The notes under the pieces are model-generated. The model made no database searches, was not told the DNA's origin, and saw only the letters and a program-made list of their open reading frames with translations. 64,000 nucleotides of DNA from Nocardioides panzhihuensis (GTDB taxonomy: Bacteria > Actinomycetota > Actinomycetes > Propionibacteriales > Nocardioidaceae), in the NCBI RefSeq assembly GCF_013408335.1, contig NZ_JACBZR010000001.1, positions 6,039,501 through 6,103,500 of the forward strand, in the 5' to 3' direction. The position numbers and the translations under genes are program-made. Below are positions 1 to 8,603 of this stretch, piece by piece. Each line of letters starts with the position of its first letter. Position 1 is the stretch's first letter.

Positions 1-2
1 GG

Positions 3-191
3 CTGAGTCACGAGTCCAGATCGGTGCTGCTGGCGATCGGTGAGCACTCGGCCGAGGTGGAGCGTACGGAATCGCTCAATGCCGAGGTCATCCTCGTCCA
101 GATCAGGTCGATCATCGTCGACCTGCTCGGGGTCACCGGGATGGGGCAGTTCGAGGCGACCGACGCCCTGCCGCCGCTGCCACCGCGCTGA
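3..191 (+). CDS. 3' end of an unidentified gene (possibly FUSC/aromatic acid exporter-type)
   Basis: An open frame enters from the left edge and stops with TGA at 189-191, giving 62 C-terminal residues. Codon bias (GC-rich third positions) supports real coding. The visible part contains an amphipathic helix with VQIRSIIVDLLGVTG and a proline-rich end, PPLPPR. I do not recognise it securely. The VRS-VVDLL type of tail resembles the cytoplasmic C-terminus of FUSC-family membrane proteins, but no membrane segment is visible here. It is convergent with the ligase gene that follows, with only a few bases between the two stop codons. Confidence 0.5.
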   Translation: MSHESRSVLLAIGEHSAEVERTESLNAEVILVQIRSIIVDLLGVTGMGQFEATDALPPLPPR

Positions 192-200
192 CCCGGTCTC

Positions 201-1328
201 TCAGATCGACCCGCGCAGGTCACGTACGACCGAGTCGACCACCGCGACCAGGTCGCCCCCGGTGGACGCGGCGATGGCGCGTTGTCGCTGGTAGGAGGCG
301 CCTTTGTGGATGATGTCGCGCACCCCGGCGAGCTGCTTCTCGCAGCCGAGACGCGCGGCCACCGGCTCCAGTCGCACCAGCAGGTCGTTGAGGTCGTCGG
401 TGACCGGCCTCTCCTCGGAGGCGCCGTTGAGGATCACGATCGCGTCCAGGCCGTAGCGGGCGGCGCGCCACTTGTTCTCCTGGACGTGCCACGGCGGCAT
501 CGTGGCCACGGGCTCTCCGGCCGCGACCCGGGCATCCAGGTCGACACAGAGGCAGTGCGCCAGCGCGGCGATCGCGGCCAGCTCCTGGAGGGTGGCGACG
601 CCGTCGCAGATCCGGTTCTCGATGGTGCCGAGCCGGGGCGAGGGCCGGATGTCCCAGCGGATCTCGCTGATGTCGTCGATCACGCCCGTGGTCGTCTGGT
701 CCGAGACGTACGCCTCGAACTCCTCCCACGCCGCGAACTGGAACGGCAGCCCGGCCGTCGGCAGCTGCTGGAACATCAGGGCCCGGTTGGAGGCGTAGCC
801 GGTGTCCTCGCCGGCCCAGATGGGCGACGACGCCGACAGCGCCTGGAAGTGGGGGTAGTAGGTCAGCAGGCCGTTGAGCACCGGCAGCACACGCTCGCGC
901 GACGGCATCCCGACGTGCACGTGCACGCCCCAGATCAGCATCTGGCGTCCCCACCACTGGGTGCGGTCGATCAGCTCCTGGTAGCGATGCCCGGCGGAGA
1001 GCTCCTGCGTGGTCCAGGACGCGAACGGGTGGGTCCCGGCGCCGAAGAGGTCCACGCCGAGGTCGTCGCCGGCGCTCACGACTCCGGTGGTCGTCTCCCG
1101 GATCTGGTCGATCGCCTCCTCGACGCTCTCGCAGACCCCGGTGACGATCTCCACGGTGTTGCGCAGCAGCTCCTTGTGGATCCGCTCGGGGTTGGGAACC
1201 CGCGCCTTGGCCCGGGCGAAGAGGTGGTCGGCGACGTTGACCAGGTCCCTGGTCTCGCGGTCGACGAGCGCGAGCTCCCACTCGACGCCGAGCGTCGGCC
1301 GGGGCGAGGGATGGAAGTCGATCCGCAT
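201..1328 (-). CDS. Carboxylate-amine ligase, glutamate-cysteine ligase type 2 (YbdK) family
   Basis: This 375-residue protein of the GCS2 family probably joins a glutamate-like carboxylate to an amine using ATP in the cytoplasm. The start MRIDFHPSPRPTLGVEWEL is chosen because GVEWEL (about residues 14-19) is the conserved N-terminal ATP-grasp-like motif of YbdK proteins; the 78 residues upstream in frame are low-complexity read-through. Further family features are NTVEIVTG (near 57-64), a WGVHVHVG segment and RICDG. Length matches the family (about 370). Real substrates of actinobacterial YbdK homologues are mostly unknown; mycothiol-producing actinobacteria do not use this protein for glutathione. 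It is divergent from the exporter gene, with less than 90 bases between starts. Confidence 0.85.
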   Translation of the reverse strand: MRIDFHPSPRPTLGVEWELALVDRETRDLVNVADHLFARAKARVPNPERIHKELLRNTVEIVTGVCESVEEAIDQIRETTTGVVSAGDDLGVDLFGAGTHPFASWTTQELSAGHRYQELIDRTQWWGRQMLIWGVHVHVGMPSRERVLPVLNGLLTYYPHFQALSASSPIWAGEDTGYASNRALMFQQLPTAGLPFQFAAWEEFEAYVSDQTTTGVIDDISEIRWDIRPSPRLGTIENRICDGVATLQELAAIAALAHCLCVDLDARVAAGEPVATMPPWHVQENKWRAARYGLDAIVILNGASEERPVTDDLNDLLVRLEPVAARLGCEKQLAGVRDIIHKGASYQRQRAIAASTGGDLVAVVDSVVRDLRGSI

Positions 1329-1356
1329 GTATTGAGCGTTCCTTGAGCGGGCGTGT

Positions 1357-2754
1357 TTGTCGAGCACCGTGGATGCCTGTCGTTCACCGGCTGAATGGCA
1401 CCCTTTGACGGTGGATGCGCGCGAGGTGAGCCTGACTCTGGACTTCTGTCTCCGTGTCGGCGAGCTGTTGATCTCGACCGGCGCCGGGGCAGCCGACGTG
1501 ACCGCGACGATGAGGTCGCTCGCCCAGCATCTGGGCCTTCGTGAGGCCGAGGTCGACGTCACCTACACCAGCCTCTCGATGAGCTACCAGGGCGATCCAG
1601 AGGCGATCCCGGTGCACACCACTCGCCAGGTCAAGCACCGCACCATCGACTACGACCACCTGACCGCCGTCGACCACCTGGTCCGCCAGGTCGTACGCGA
1701 CGAGGTGGACCTCCAGGGCGCCCGGATCGCGCTCGGTCGGATCATCTCCGGCGGCCACCGCCGGCCGCGCTGGGCCGTGACGCTCGGCATGGCGACGATG
1801 GCCGCGGCATTCACGGTCTACGTCGGCGGTCAGGTCGGCGTCGTCGTCCTCGCCTTCATCTCCGGTGCCACGATCGACCAGCTGCAGCACTACCTCCACC
1901 GTCGCTGGCGGCTGCCGCTCTTCTACCTGCAGGTCGCCGGCGCCGGCGTGGCCACGTTGCTGGCGGTCGTCGCCGCCGCGCTGCCGCTGGAGCTGGACGT
2001 CTCCACCTCCATCACCGCCAACATCACCGTGATGCTGGCCGGCATCAGCTTCATGGGTGCCCTGCAGGATGCGCTCACGGGCTTCCATGTCACCGCCAGC
2101 GCCCGGATCCTGGAGGCGCTGGTCTCCACTGCGGGGATCATCGCCGGGGTCACCGGTGGACTCGTGTTCGCGGGCGCGGTCGGCGTGCCGATCAGCGGAG
2201 CCGTGGCCAGCAACGTCAGCTCGCTGCAGTCGATCACCCTGGCGACCGTGGGCGGTGCGGTCGGCGCCGCGGCCTTCGCGTACGCGGCGTACGCGCCCAA
2301 GCGGACGCTGGCGCCGATCGCGGTCATCGCCGCTGTCGCCGTGGTCCTGTCGATGGTCGTCCCCGGAGACATCGGACGGACGTGGCGGGTGACGGTGGCC
2401 GCCCTCTTCATCGGTCTGATCGCCTACTCGGTCGCTACCCGGCTGAAGGTGCCGCCGCTGGTCATCGTGGTCTCCTCGGTCGTGCCGTTCCTCCCCGGCT
2501 ACTCGATCTACCGCGGGCTCACCATGCTCGCCCAGGAGACTCCGGCGACCACCTCGGTCGGCCTGGTCGCGCTCTTCACCGCCGCCTCCGTCGCGTTGGC
2601 GCTCGCCTCCGGCGTCTACCTGGGCGAGTTCATCGCCCAGCCGCTCAGCCGCCGGTCGTGGCGCATCGAGACGCGCCTGTCCGGGCCGCGTCTGGTCGGT
2701 CCGCTGCGGAGGGAACGAACCGCTCCGGCGTCGGCGACAGAGCCCGACTCATAG
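1357..2754 (+). CDS. Threonine/serine exporter family protein (ThrE-like)
   Basis: A polytopic inner-membrane protein with the two-part ThrE layout: a soluble and early membrane part (DUF1212-like, roughly residues 20-280, with the conserved STGAGAADV and a TYTSLSMSY segment) followed by a second membrane part (DUF3815-like, roughly 300-440, with VPPLVIVVSSVVPFLPGYSIYRGL). About ten hydrophobic segments are visible. The family exports L-threonine and L-serine using the proton gradient. The start given is TTG at 1357; GTG at 1411 (VDAREVSLTLDF) is equally likely and would remove 18 residues. The C-terminal 40 residues are polar. No transport partner gene is adjacent. Confidence 0.85.
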   Translation: MSSTVDACRSPAEWHPLTVDAREVSLTLDFCLRVGELLISTGAGAADVTATMRSLAQHLGLREAEVDVTYTSLSMSYQGDPEAIPVHTTRQVKHRTIDYDHLTAVDHLVRQVVRDEVDLQGARIALGRIISGGHRRPRWAVTLGMATMAAAFTVYVGGQVGVVVLAFISGATIDQLQHYLHRRWRLPLFYLQVAGAGVATLLAVVAAALPLELDVSTSITANITVMLAGISFMGALQDALTGFHVTASARILEALVSTAGIIAGVTGGLVFAGAVGVPISGAVASNVSSLQSITLATVGGAVGAAAFAYAAYAPKRTLAPIAVIAAVAVVLSMVVPGDIGRTWRVTVAALFIGLIAYSVATRLKVPPLVIVVSSVVPFLPGYSIYRGLTMLAQETPATTSVGLVALFTAASVALALASGVYLGEFIAQPLSRRSWRIETRLSGPRLVGPLRRERTAPASATEPDS

Positions 2755-2756
2755 GC

Positions 2757-3281
2757 TCATAGTCCGGCGAGCACCTCGAACCAGCGCTCCGGGGTCGCGT
2801 CGTACGGAGCCTGGCTCTCCTTGACCGCGAGATAGACGCGCTCGGCGGAGTCCTCGGTCATCGAGATGATCTCGGGCGGGTAGCCGTACTCGATCTGGTG
2901 GTGCTCGAACTCGTCCTGGTCGTCGATGTAGACCGAGCCGTCGAACTTCTTGACGACGTCGAGGTCCAGGTCGATGCAGGTGACCGTCGAGTCCTGCCAT
3001 ACCGGCGGGGTGCACATGTCGACGTAGATCTGCGAGCTGATCTTTCCGTTGGGCCGGTTGAACGCCGGAAAGTGGGCCGCGTCGTGGTGGGGGACCAGGG
3101 TGACCGAGTCCCAGTCGGCGACCCAGCCTCGCCCGGGGCGGGCGAACTCGGTGCCGACCGGGTGGCCGATCCACTCGCCGTGCTCGTCCTCACCGAGGTA
3201 GAGCCCGTCGAAGGACCAGTGAGGCCGGCCACCCCACTTCGTGAACTCGACACGAACAGGATGACCGGCCTCGAAGCGCAT
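2757..3281 (-). CDS. DUF402 domain-containing protein
   Basis: This 174-residue soluble protein carries a DUF402-type barrel. Conserved elements are GWVADWDSVTLVPHHDAAHFPAFN, the DLDLDVVKKFDGSVYIDDQDEFE region with its acidic cluster, and the Tyr/His-rich EFEHHQIEYGYP. Members include nucleoside di-/triphosphate phosphatases (Ntdp-like, metal dependent), so a phosphohydrolase role is plausible but unproven. The start is MRFEAGHPVRVEF; a TAGACT -10-like element lies exactly 7 nt upstream with no Shine-Dalgarno sequence, which suggests a leaderless message. It is convergent with the exporter gene, with two bases between stop codons. Confidence 0.75.
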   Translation of the reverse strand: MRFEAGHPVRVEFTKWGGRPHWSFDGLYLGEDEHGEWIGHPVGTEFARPGRGWVADWDSVTLVPHHDAAHFPAFNRPNGKISSQIYVDMCTPPVWQDSTVTCIDLDLDVVKKFDGSVYIDDQDEFEHHQIEYGYPPEIISMTEDSAERVYLAVKESQAPYDATPERWFEVLAGL

Positions 3282-3310
3282 GGCGCTCAGTCTAGGAGGG
3301 CGGGCTGGCT

Positions 3311-4147
3311 TCAGCCGTTCTTCTTCGGCATCACGTACTTGGCCCCCAGTGCGATGAGGTCCTGGTAGCGCGAGCCGGTGAACTTGCCGAAGTTGTGGAT
3401 CACGTGGGCGTCGAGGCCGACCAGCACGCGGGCCTGCTTCTTCTCGATGCCCTTGACGATGATCTCGGCGGCGCGGGCCGGCTCCATCTTGGCGAGCTTC
3501 TCGTCGAAGAACTTCGCGGTCGCGGCCTGGTCGTCCTTGGCCGAGACGCGGGCGCTGCGGGCGACCGCGGTCTTGATGCCGCCGGGGTGGACCGAGGTGA
3601 CGCCGACGTTGTGACCGTCGATCAGCATCTCCTCGCGCAGCGCCTCGGTGAAGCCACGCACCGCGTACTTGGCGGCGTTGTAGAAGGCCTGGTCGGGCAT
3701 GGAGACCAGCCCGAACAGCGAGGAGATGTTCACGATGTGCGCGTCGCCGGACTCGATCAGGGCCGGCAGGAAGAACTTCGTGCCGTGCACGACGCCCCAC
3801 CAGTCGATGCCCATGATCCAGTCGATGTCCTCCCAGTCGAGGTCGTTGACCCGACCGGAGAGCGCGACGCCGGCGTTGTTGATCACCACGTTGACCGTGC
3901 CGAAGTGGGCGATGACACCCTCGGCGTACGTCTTGAAGGCCTCTCGGTCGGCCACGTCGAGCTTGTTCGACTTGATCCCGCGGGCGCCGGCCTGCTTGGC
4001 GAGCTCGACGGTCTCGGCCAGGCCGGCCTCGTCGACGTCGGAGAGCGCCAGTCGGGCGCCGCGGCCGGCGAGGTTGACCGCGAGGGCGCGGCCGATCCCG
4101 GATCCGGCTCCGGTGAGTACGACTACCTTGTCGTCGAAGGACTTCAT
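3311..4147 (-). CDS. SDR family NAD(P)-dependent oxidoreductase
   Basis: This classical short-chain dehydrogenase (278 residues) has the cofactor motif TGAGSGIG (about 12-19), NNAG (about 91-94), a catalytic Ser in the NISS segment and Tyr-x-x-x-Lys in FYNAAKY. The C-terminal extension ending in PKKNG is longer than in simple 250-residue SDRs. Its ATG overlaps the stop of the monooxygenase gene upstream (ATGA), so the two are translated together. A likely role is oxidising an alcohol to the ketone used by the monooxygenase, or acting on its product; this comes from context only. Confidence 0.85.
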   Translation of the reverse strand: MKSFDDKVVVLTGAGSGIGRALAVNLAGRGARLALSDVDEAGLAETVELAKQAGARGIKSNKLDVADREAFKTYAEGVIAHFGTVNVVINNAGVALSGRVNDLDWEDIDWIMGIDWWGVVHGTKFFLPALIESGDAHIVNISSLFGLVSMPDQAFYNAAKYAVRGFTEALREEMLIDGHNVGVTSVHPGGIKTAVARSARVSAKDDQAATAKFFDEKLAKMEPARAAEIIVKGIEKKQARVLVGLDAHVIHNFGKFTGSRYQDLIALGAKYVMPKKNG

Positions 4148-5697
4148 GCGGGGACACTCTCCTCATTGGTGGTCGAGACCGTTGGGCTCGTCGAGACCGT
4201 CGGGCCTGTCGGGGCCGCGGTGACGACGTACTTGTCGACGTCGAACTTGCTGGTCAGGTGGCGGAACAGGAACGTGAAGGTGGGCCACAGGGTGGTGTTG
4301 CGGCCGTGCTCGTCGAGATACCACGACGCGCACCCGCCCTCGGACCAGACCGTGTTCGCCATCTTGCGCTGCAGGTCGTCGTTCCACGCCGAGGTGGCGT
4401 CCTCGGTGGGCTCGACCGCGGCGTAGGCGTTGGTGCGCATGGTGCGGATCGCGTCGCGGACGTAGGCCACCTGCGACTCGATCATGTAGACCATCGAGGA
4501 GTGGCCCAGGCCGGTGTTGGGGCCGACGATGAAGAAGAGGTTGGGGAACTCGGGGACCGTGGTGCCCTTGTAGGCGCTCATCCCGGTCTCCGTGAACCGC
4601 TCCGCCATCGTGCGGCCCTTGCTGCCGGTGAGGGTGTGGGCGATCGGGAGGTCGGTGGTGTAGAAACCGGTCGCCACGACGAGGACGTCGATCTCGCGGG
4701 TCGCACCGTCCTTGGCGACGATCGCGTTCTCGCTCACCCGGGCGATGCCGTCGGTGATCAGGTCGACGTTGTCGGCGGCCAATGCCGGGTAGTAGGCGTT
4801 GGAGATCAGCGTGCGCTTGCAGCCGAGCGTGTAGTCCGGGGTGACCTTGCGGCGCAGCTCGGGGTCCTTGATGCCGCGGCGGATGTTGTTCTGCGCCATC
4901 AGCTGGTGGGCCAGGGTGAGCTTCGGCTGGACGGCGAGGCCGAGGACACGGACCTCGAGGCCCCAGTAGACGGCCGCGCGGGCGAGCCGCTGGACACCGG
5001 GGACGTGGCGGAAGGCGGCCTTCTCGAGCTTGGAGTAGCGGTGCTCGTTGCGGGGGAGCACCCATGGCGCGGTGCGCTGGTAGACGTCGACGCGCGCGGC
5101 CTTCTTCTGGATCTCCGGGACGATCTGGATCGCGCTCGCGCCGGTGCCGATCACGGCGACGCGCTTTCCGGCGAGGTCGATGTCGTGGTTCCACTGCGCG
5201 GAGTGGAAGATCTCGCCCTGGAAGCCTTCGATGCCCTCGATCTCGGGCAGCTTCGGCTCGCTGAGGGCGCCGGGGCCGGCGATCAGGGTGGTCGCTGCGT
5301 ACGTCTTCTTGCCGGTCTTGCCTTCGGTCTCGACGAGCCAGCGCTGTCGGGTCTCGTCCCAGGTCGCGGCGGTCATCGCGGTGTCGAAGACGAAGCGGTC
5401 CAGGGTGCCCGAGCTCTCGGCGACCTTCTTGATGTACGCCTCGATCTCCGGCTGGGGCGAGAAGCTCATCGACCAGTCGGGGTTGAGCGCGAAGGAGTAG
5501 CTGTAGAGCTGGCTGGGCACGTCGCAGGCGGCACCGGGATAGGTGTTGTCGCGCCAGGTGCCACCGACGCCGGAGCCCTTCTCGATGACGACGAAGTCAC
5601 GCTCGCCGTCCTCTTCGAGCTTGATCGCCGCGCACAGGCCTCCGAAGCCGGCACCGACGATCAGGTGGTCGACGGGGATGAGGTCAGCAGTGGTCAT
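4144..5697 (-). CDS. Flavin-containing monooxygenase, Baeyer-Villiger type
   Basis: A 517-residue class B flavoprotein monooxygenase. It has an N-terminal FAD Rossmann motif (VGAGFGGLCAA, about 14-24), an NADPH motif GTGASAIQ (near 183-190), and between them the Baeyer-Villiger fingerprint FQGEIFHSAQWNHD (pattern FxGxxxHxxxW). Such enzymes insert oxygen next to a ketone, using O2 and NADPH, to give an ester or lactone. It heads a two-gene operon with the SDR and is divergent from a TetR gene. A TTGACA/CATACT promoter ends 6 nt before the ATG, so the message is probably leaderless. The last 20 residues (TGPTVSTSPTVSTTNEE) are encoded by the dispersed GGTCGAGACC-type repeat and are probably not part of the fold. 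Confidence 0.9.
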   Translation of the reverse strand: MTTADLIPVDHLIVGAGFGGLCAAIKLEEDGERDFVVIEKGSGVGGTWRDNTYPGAACDVPSQLYSYSFALNPDWSMSFSPQPEIEAYIKKVAESSGTLDRFVFDTAMTAATWDETRQRWLVETEGKTGKKTYAATTLIAGPGALSEPKLPEIEGIEGFQGEIFHSAQWNHDIDLAGKRVAVIGTGASAIQIVPEIQKKAARVDVYQRTAPWVLPRNEHRYSKLEKAAFRHVPGVQRLARAAVYWGLEVRVLGLAVQPKLTLAHQLMAQNNIRRGIKDPELRRKVTPDYTLGCKRTLISNAYYPALAADNVDLITDGIARVSENAIVAKDGATREIDVLVVATGFYTTDLPIAHTLTGSKGRTMAERFTETGMSAYKGTTVPEFPNLFFIVGPNTGLGHSSMVYMIESQVAYVRDAIRTMRTNAYAAVEPTEDATSAWNDDLQRKMANTVWSEGGCASWYLDEHGRNTTLWPTFTFLFRHLTSKFDVDKYVVTAAPTGPTVSTSPTVSTTNEESVPA

Positions 5698-5711
5698 ACT
5701 TCGAGTATGTC

Positions 5712-5739
5712 TTGCTTATTGAACAGATGTCAATAGGAT
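5712..5739. promoter_or_regulatory. Divergent promoter with TetR-type operator
   Basis: A perfect inverted repeat TATTGA-N7-TCAATA (5717-5735) lies between the monooxygenase and TetR starts. For the TetR gene, TTGCTT (5712-5717) and TAGGAT (5734-5739) form a promoter with a 16-base spacer, and the repeat fills that spacer. On the minus strand, TTGACA within the same repeat is the -35 element of the monooxygenase promoter. Binding would therefore block both promoters. Both -10 elements end 6-7 nt before the start codons. Confidence 0.7.
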
Positions 5740-5746
5740 GGATGGC

Positions 5747-6334
5747 ATGAGTCAACGGACGAGACTGACGCCCGAGCAACGCCGTGAGCAGCTGCTCGAC
5801 CTGGGCGTTCGTCTCTTCGCGATCAACTCCCTCGATGAGATCTCCATCGACGTGGTGGCGCGTGAGGCAGGCATCTCTCGCGGCCTCCTCTACCACTACT
5901 TCGGCGACAAGATGGCCTTCCGTGAGGCGGTCGTGCGCCGTGCTGCCGAGGCGCTCGTCGCCCAGACCGCGCCGCCGGAGACAGGGGAGCCGGTCGAGCG
6001 CCTGCTGGCGTCGATGACCGCATATGTGGACTTCGTCGACGCCAACTACGAGGGGTACGTCTCGATGGTCCGCGGCGCCGCGAGCGACCCGGTCCTGCGC
6101 GCGATCTACGACGAGGCCTTCGGCGCTCTCGGGGCCCGGATCTTCGAGGCGAACGTCGACTTCGTCACCGACAGTCCTGCCGCCCGGCTGATCGTCAGGG
6201 GTTGGCAGGCGATGTCGGAGGAGATGGTGCTCTCGTGGAAGGCCGACTCCGCGGGTCTGTCTCGTGAGGAGCTGCTGGGTGTGCTGGCAGGGTCGTTGCC
6301 GGTGCTGCTGGAGCTGCTGGGCGGGGCGGGGTAG
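5747..6334 (+). CDS. TetR/AcrR family transcriptional regulator
   Basis: A 195-residue one-component repressor. The N-terminal helix-turn-helix (about 25-55) reads EISIDVVAREAGISRGLLYHYFGDK, typical TetR; the rest is a helical ligand-binding and dimer domain with no recognised specificity. The start ATG at 5747 is preferred over ATG 5738 because TAGGAT ends 7 nt before it. It very probably represses itself and the divergent monooxygenase/SDR operon through the palindrome at 5717-5735, with the ketone substrate or a related compound as inducer (inference). Confidence 0.88.
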   Translation: MSQRTRLTPEQRREQLLDLGVRLFAINSLDEISIDVVAREAGISRGLLYHYFGDKMAFREAVVRRAAEALVAQTAPPETGEPVERLLASMTAYVDFVDANYEGYVSMVRGAASDPVLRAIYDEAFGALGARIFEANVDFVTDSPAARLIVRGWQAMSEEMVLSWKADSAGLSREELLGVLAGSLPVLLELLGGAG

Positions 6335-6351
6335 CGGTAGGTCGCGGGAGC

Positions 6352-6422
6352 TGTAACACGTCGTTCGTAGGACTATCCGGTCGTTCAGATAGGGCGAGTA
6401 GTCCTACGAACGACGTGTTACA
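6352..6422. repeat. Long hairpin repeat, copy 1 of 3 (sigma-module hairpin)
   Basis: Arms of 24 bases (6352-6375 and 6399-6422) match perfectly, starting TGTAACACGTCGTTCG; the loop is 23 bases. There is no T-tract after it. Homology with copy 2 continues about 40 bases downstream into a small ACACCC/GGGTGT hairpin and TGCTCCGCGG. It lies between the TetR gene and the first sigma-factor gene. Confidence 0.9.
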
Positions 6423-6504
6423 CGACACGCGCACACCCAGGAGGGTGTTCGTTATGCTCCGCGGGCCAGGCACGCAGCTGACGGCCGACAAAGGTGCACC
6501 CGAA

Positions 6505-6513
6505 GTTGGAACC
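6505..6513 (+). promoter_or_regulatory. Candidate ECF-type -35 element GTTGGAACC
   Basis: The 9-mer GTTGGAACC occurs upstream of both sigma genes (here and at 8704-8712). GGAAC is the usual core of ECF -35 elements. No convincing paired -10 is visible at a fixed distance, so this is only suggestive of autoregulation. Confidence 0.3.
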
Positions 6514-6542
6514 CCTCCGGGCGCACCGGACATAGAGGGTGC

Positions 6543-7139
6543 GTGAGAGGTAGTGAGTCCCAGAGCCTCGGGCTCGTGGTGACGGAGAACGACAGCGGTC
6601 TGGCGGAGCGTCTGCGCCGGGGCGATCACGAGGCGATGGCGGAGCTGTTCGCGCGCTATGCGGACCCGGTCTACAACTTCTGCTTCCGTCGCGTGGCCTC
6701 CTGGAACCTCGCCGAGGACGTGATGTCCCAGGCGTTCCTGGAGGTCTGGCGGGTGCGAGAGCGGGCCGTGGCCTACGACGGCTCGCTGATGCCGTGGCTC
6801 TACACGGTCGCCGAGAACGTCTGCCGCAACGCCACCCGTGGTGCCCGCCGGCAGAACGCGCTGGCGGGCAGGTTGCAGCTGGTGCGGCTCGACGACGCCG
6901 AGGACCATGCGGACGGAGTCGTACGCCGCCTCGACGAGGAGCGCCGGATGTCCGAGCTCCTCGCGGCGGTCGACCGGCTCAGCCGTAAGGACCGTCAGAT
7001 CCTGATGCTCATCGCCTGGGACGGCCTCTCGTATCTGCAAGTTGCCCAGGCTCTCGACATTCCCGTCGGGACCGTACGCAGCCGGCTCTCCCGCGCACGC
7101 AAGCGGGTCGCCGCGCTCATGGGTGAAGGGGCGAAGTGA
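6543..7139 (+). CDS. ECF RNA polymerase sigma factor
   Basis: A 198-residue sigma-70 family ECF factor. Region 2 (about residues 28-95) contains DPVYNFCFRRVASWNLAEDVMSQAFLEVWR; region 4 (about 140-190) contains LSYLQVAQALDIPVGTVRSRLSRARK, which reads the -35 element. The start is GTG 6543, preceded by AGAGGG; a GTG about 12 codons inside is an alternative. It overlaps by four bases (ATGA) the downstream membrane-protein gene, its probable regulator. No zinc-finger anti-sigma gene is present. Confidence 0.9.
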   Translation: MRGSESQSLGLVVTENDSGLAERLRRGDHEAMAELFARYADPVYNFCFRRVASWNLAEDVMSQAFLEVWRVRERAVAYDGSLMPWLYTVAENVCRNATRGARRQNALAGRLQLVRLDDAEDHADGVVRRLDEERRMSELLAAVDRLSRKDRQILMLIAWDGLSYLQVAQALDIPVGTVRSRLSRARKRVAALMGEGAK

Positions 7140-8407
7140 TGACCGGAATTCCTGAACGCAGTCTGCGCCCCCATGTGAAGGCGCGGCGAGAGGCGGAGCT
7201 GATGCAGGCGATCTCGCAGGAGAGTCGTACGAAGAAGTGGATGATGCCCGTCGCTGCTGCCGCCGCGGTGGCGGTCATGGCGGCCGGGGGTGTTGTGGTC
7301 GCCCAGGGCACATCGTTGCTGAGGGGCGACGAGCAGGCCGCAGGTCCGCCGGAGAAGTCGGGGGAGACGTCGGCGAAGCCGTCGCCGGTGCCCGACCGGG
7401 TGGTTGCCCCGGTGAAGGCCCCTGGGGGTGACGTGATGGATCTGTGGCCAGCGGCCTTCAACGGCTTCGGTGGCTCGTGGTCTCGCGACCTCCCGGTGCT
7501 GCAGAAGTACCGAGACGTCCTCGCCGAGCACCTGGATCCCACAGGGCAGCATCTCGACAAGACTGTCTCCAACGCTCAGGGTGGCGAGGCCCACAGCGGG
7601 CGCACCATCGGTACGAAGCTGGGGTGGAGCGTCGAAGACGAGGACGGTCTCGGGATGGTTCAGCTGGCTGTCGGGTCCAGTTGGGACGGAGTCGGCCTTC
7701 TGTGCGAGGACCCCAGTTGGACCTGTGAGGACGTCGACCACCCAGGGGTGAAGGTGGCGAGAGTCGCGACGACGCATGATGGCGCGCGCATCTATGCCGT
7801 CGAGCGCTCCGACGGGACGGTCGTCGCGATCACGCTTGCCTCGCTGTTCGGCAACAACTCGTCGATTCCCGTCTCCGGTATCGACCTCGGGCAGAAGAAA
7901 GCCCTGGCGGCCGCAGCCGATCCCCGGCTGATCGTCCCGGAGCTGGATGTTCCGCCTGCGGTCGACGCCAAGGAGCTGGGCAGGATCGCACGGAAGACGC
8001 TGGTCCCGCCCGGAACCCCGGCGAAGTGGTTCGACGGCATGCCGTCACGCTTCGACCACGAGGCGTACGTCGCTCTGACCGACGTCAAGAAGGACACGGA
8101 CGGCTACTCCGGTGGGGAGCCGGGCCTTGTCGAAGTGCGGCTGGAGGAGACGCTCAACCCGATTCAGATGGACAAGGCGTGCCGCCGCGCCGACTACAAG
8201 CGCTGCATCATCCGCACCGTCGACGGCAACGAGGTCTTCATCGGGCTCGGCAAGAAGCGCCGCTGGATGGGCAAGCCCGCTGACCCGGTGAACCTGGTCG
8301 TCTTCCAGGGCCCCGTCTACACCGTCAGCGTCTACGGCGACGCCACGATCCCGGTGGACCGCGCCGTCGACTTCGTACTCGACCAGAGGTGGCAGCCGAA
8401 GGGCTGA
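7136..8407 (+). CDS. Single-pass membrane protein, putative sigma-factor regulator (function unknown)
   Basis: A 423-residue protein translationally coupled to the ECF sigma gene. A short basic cytoplasmic N-terminus (about 35 residues, RREAELMQAISQESRTKK) is followed by one membrane helix (about 36-57, alanine/valine rich), a proline-rich linker and an extracytoplasmic domain of about 340 residues. The outer domain has two close cysteine pairs (C-x6-C near residue 190 and C-x7-C near 350), which could form disulfides. I see no HxxxCxxC anti-sigma zinc motif, so if it binds the sigma factor it does so with an unusual short segment. I do not recognise the outer domain. Confidence 0.7.
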   Translation: MMTGIPERSLRPHVKARREAELMQAISQESRTKKWMMPVAAAAAVAVMAAGGVVVAQGTSLLRGDEQAAGPPEKSGETSAKPSPVPDRVVAPVKAPGGDVMDLWPAAFNGFGGSWSRDLPVLQKYRDVLAEHLDPTGQHLDKTVSNAQGGEAHSGRTIGTKLGWSVEDEDGLGMVQLAVGSSWDGVGLLCEDPSWTCEDVDHPGVKVARVATTHDGARIYAVERSDGTVVAITLASLFGNNSSIPVSGIDLGQKKALAAAADPRLIVPELDVPPAVDAKELGRIARKTLVPPGTPAKWFDGMPSRFDHEAYVALTDVKKDTDGYSGGEPGLVEVRLEETLNPIQMDKACRRADYKRCIIRTVDGNEVFIGLGKKRRWMGKPADPVNLVVFQGPVYTVSVYGDATIPVDRAVDFVLDQRWQPKG

Positions 8408-8461
8408 GCGATGGGCTGAGGGCCGACTCCGCGGCTTCGGGGCCGGGGAGCGACAAGGAGC

Positions 8462-8532
8462 TGTAACACGTCGTTCGTAGGACTATCCGGTCGTTCTGAA
8501 AGGGCGAGTAGTCCTACGAACGACGTGTTACA
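8462..8532. repeat. Long hairpin repeat, copy 2 of 3
   Basis: Arms 8462-8485 and 8509-8532 (24 bases, perfect) are identical to those of copy 1; the 23-base loop differs at a few positions (TTCTGAAAGG versus TTCAGATAGG). It lies between the two sigma/membrane-protein modules. Confidence 0.9.
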
Positions 8533-8603
8533 CGAACGCGCGCACACCCCCGAGGGTGTTCGCTGTGCTCCGCGGCACCGGACCGCCACTGACTCATGCT
8601 CCA

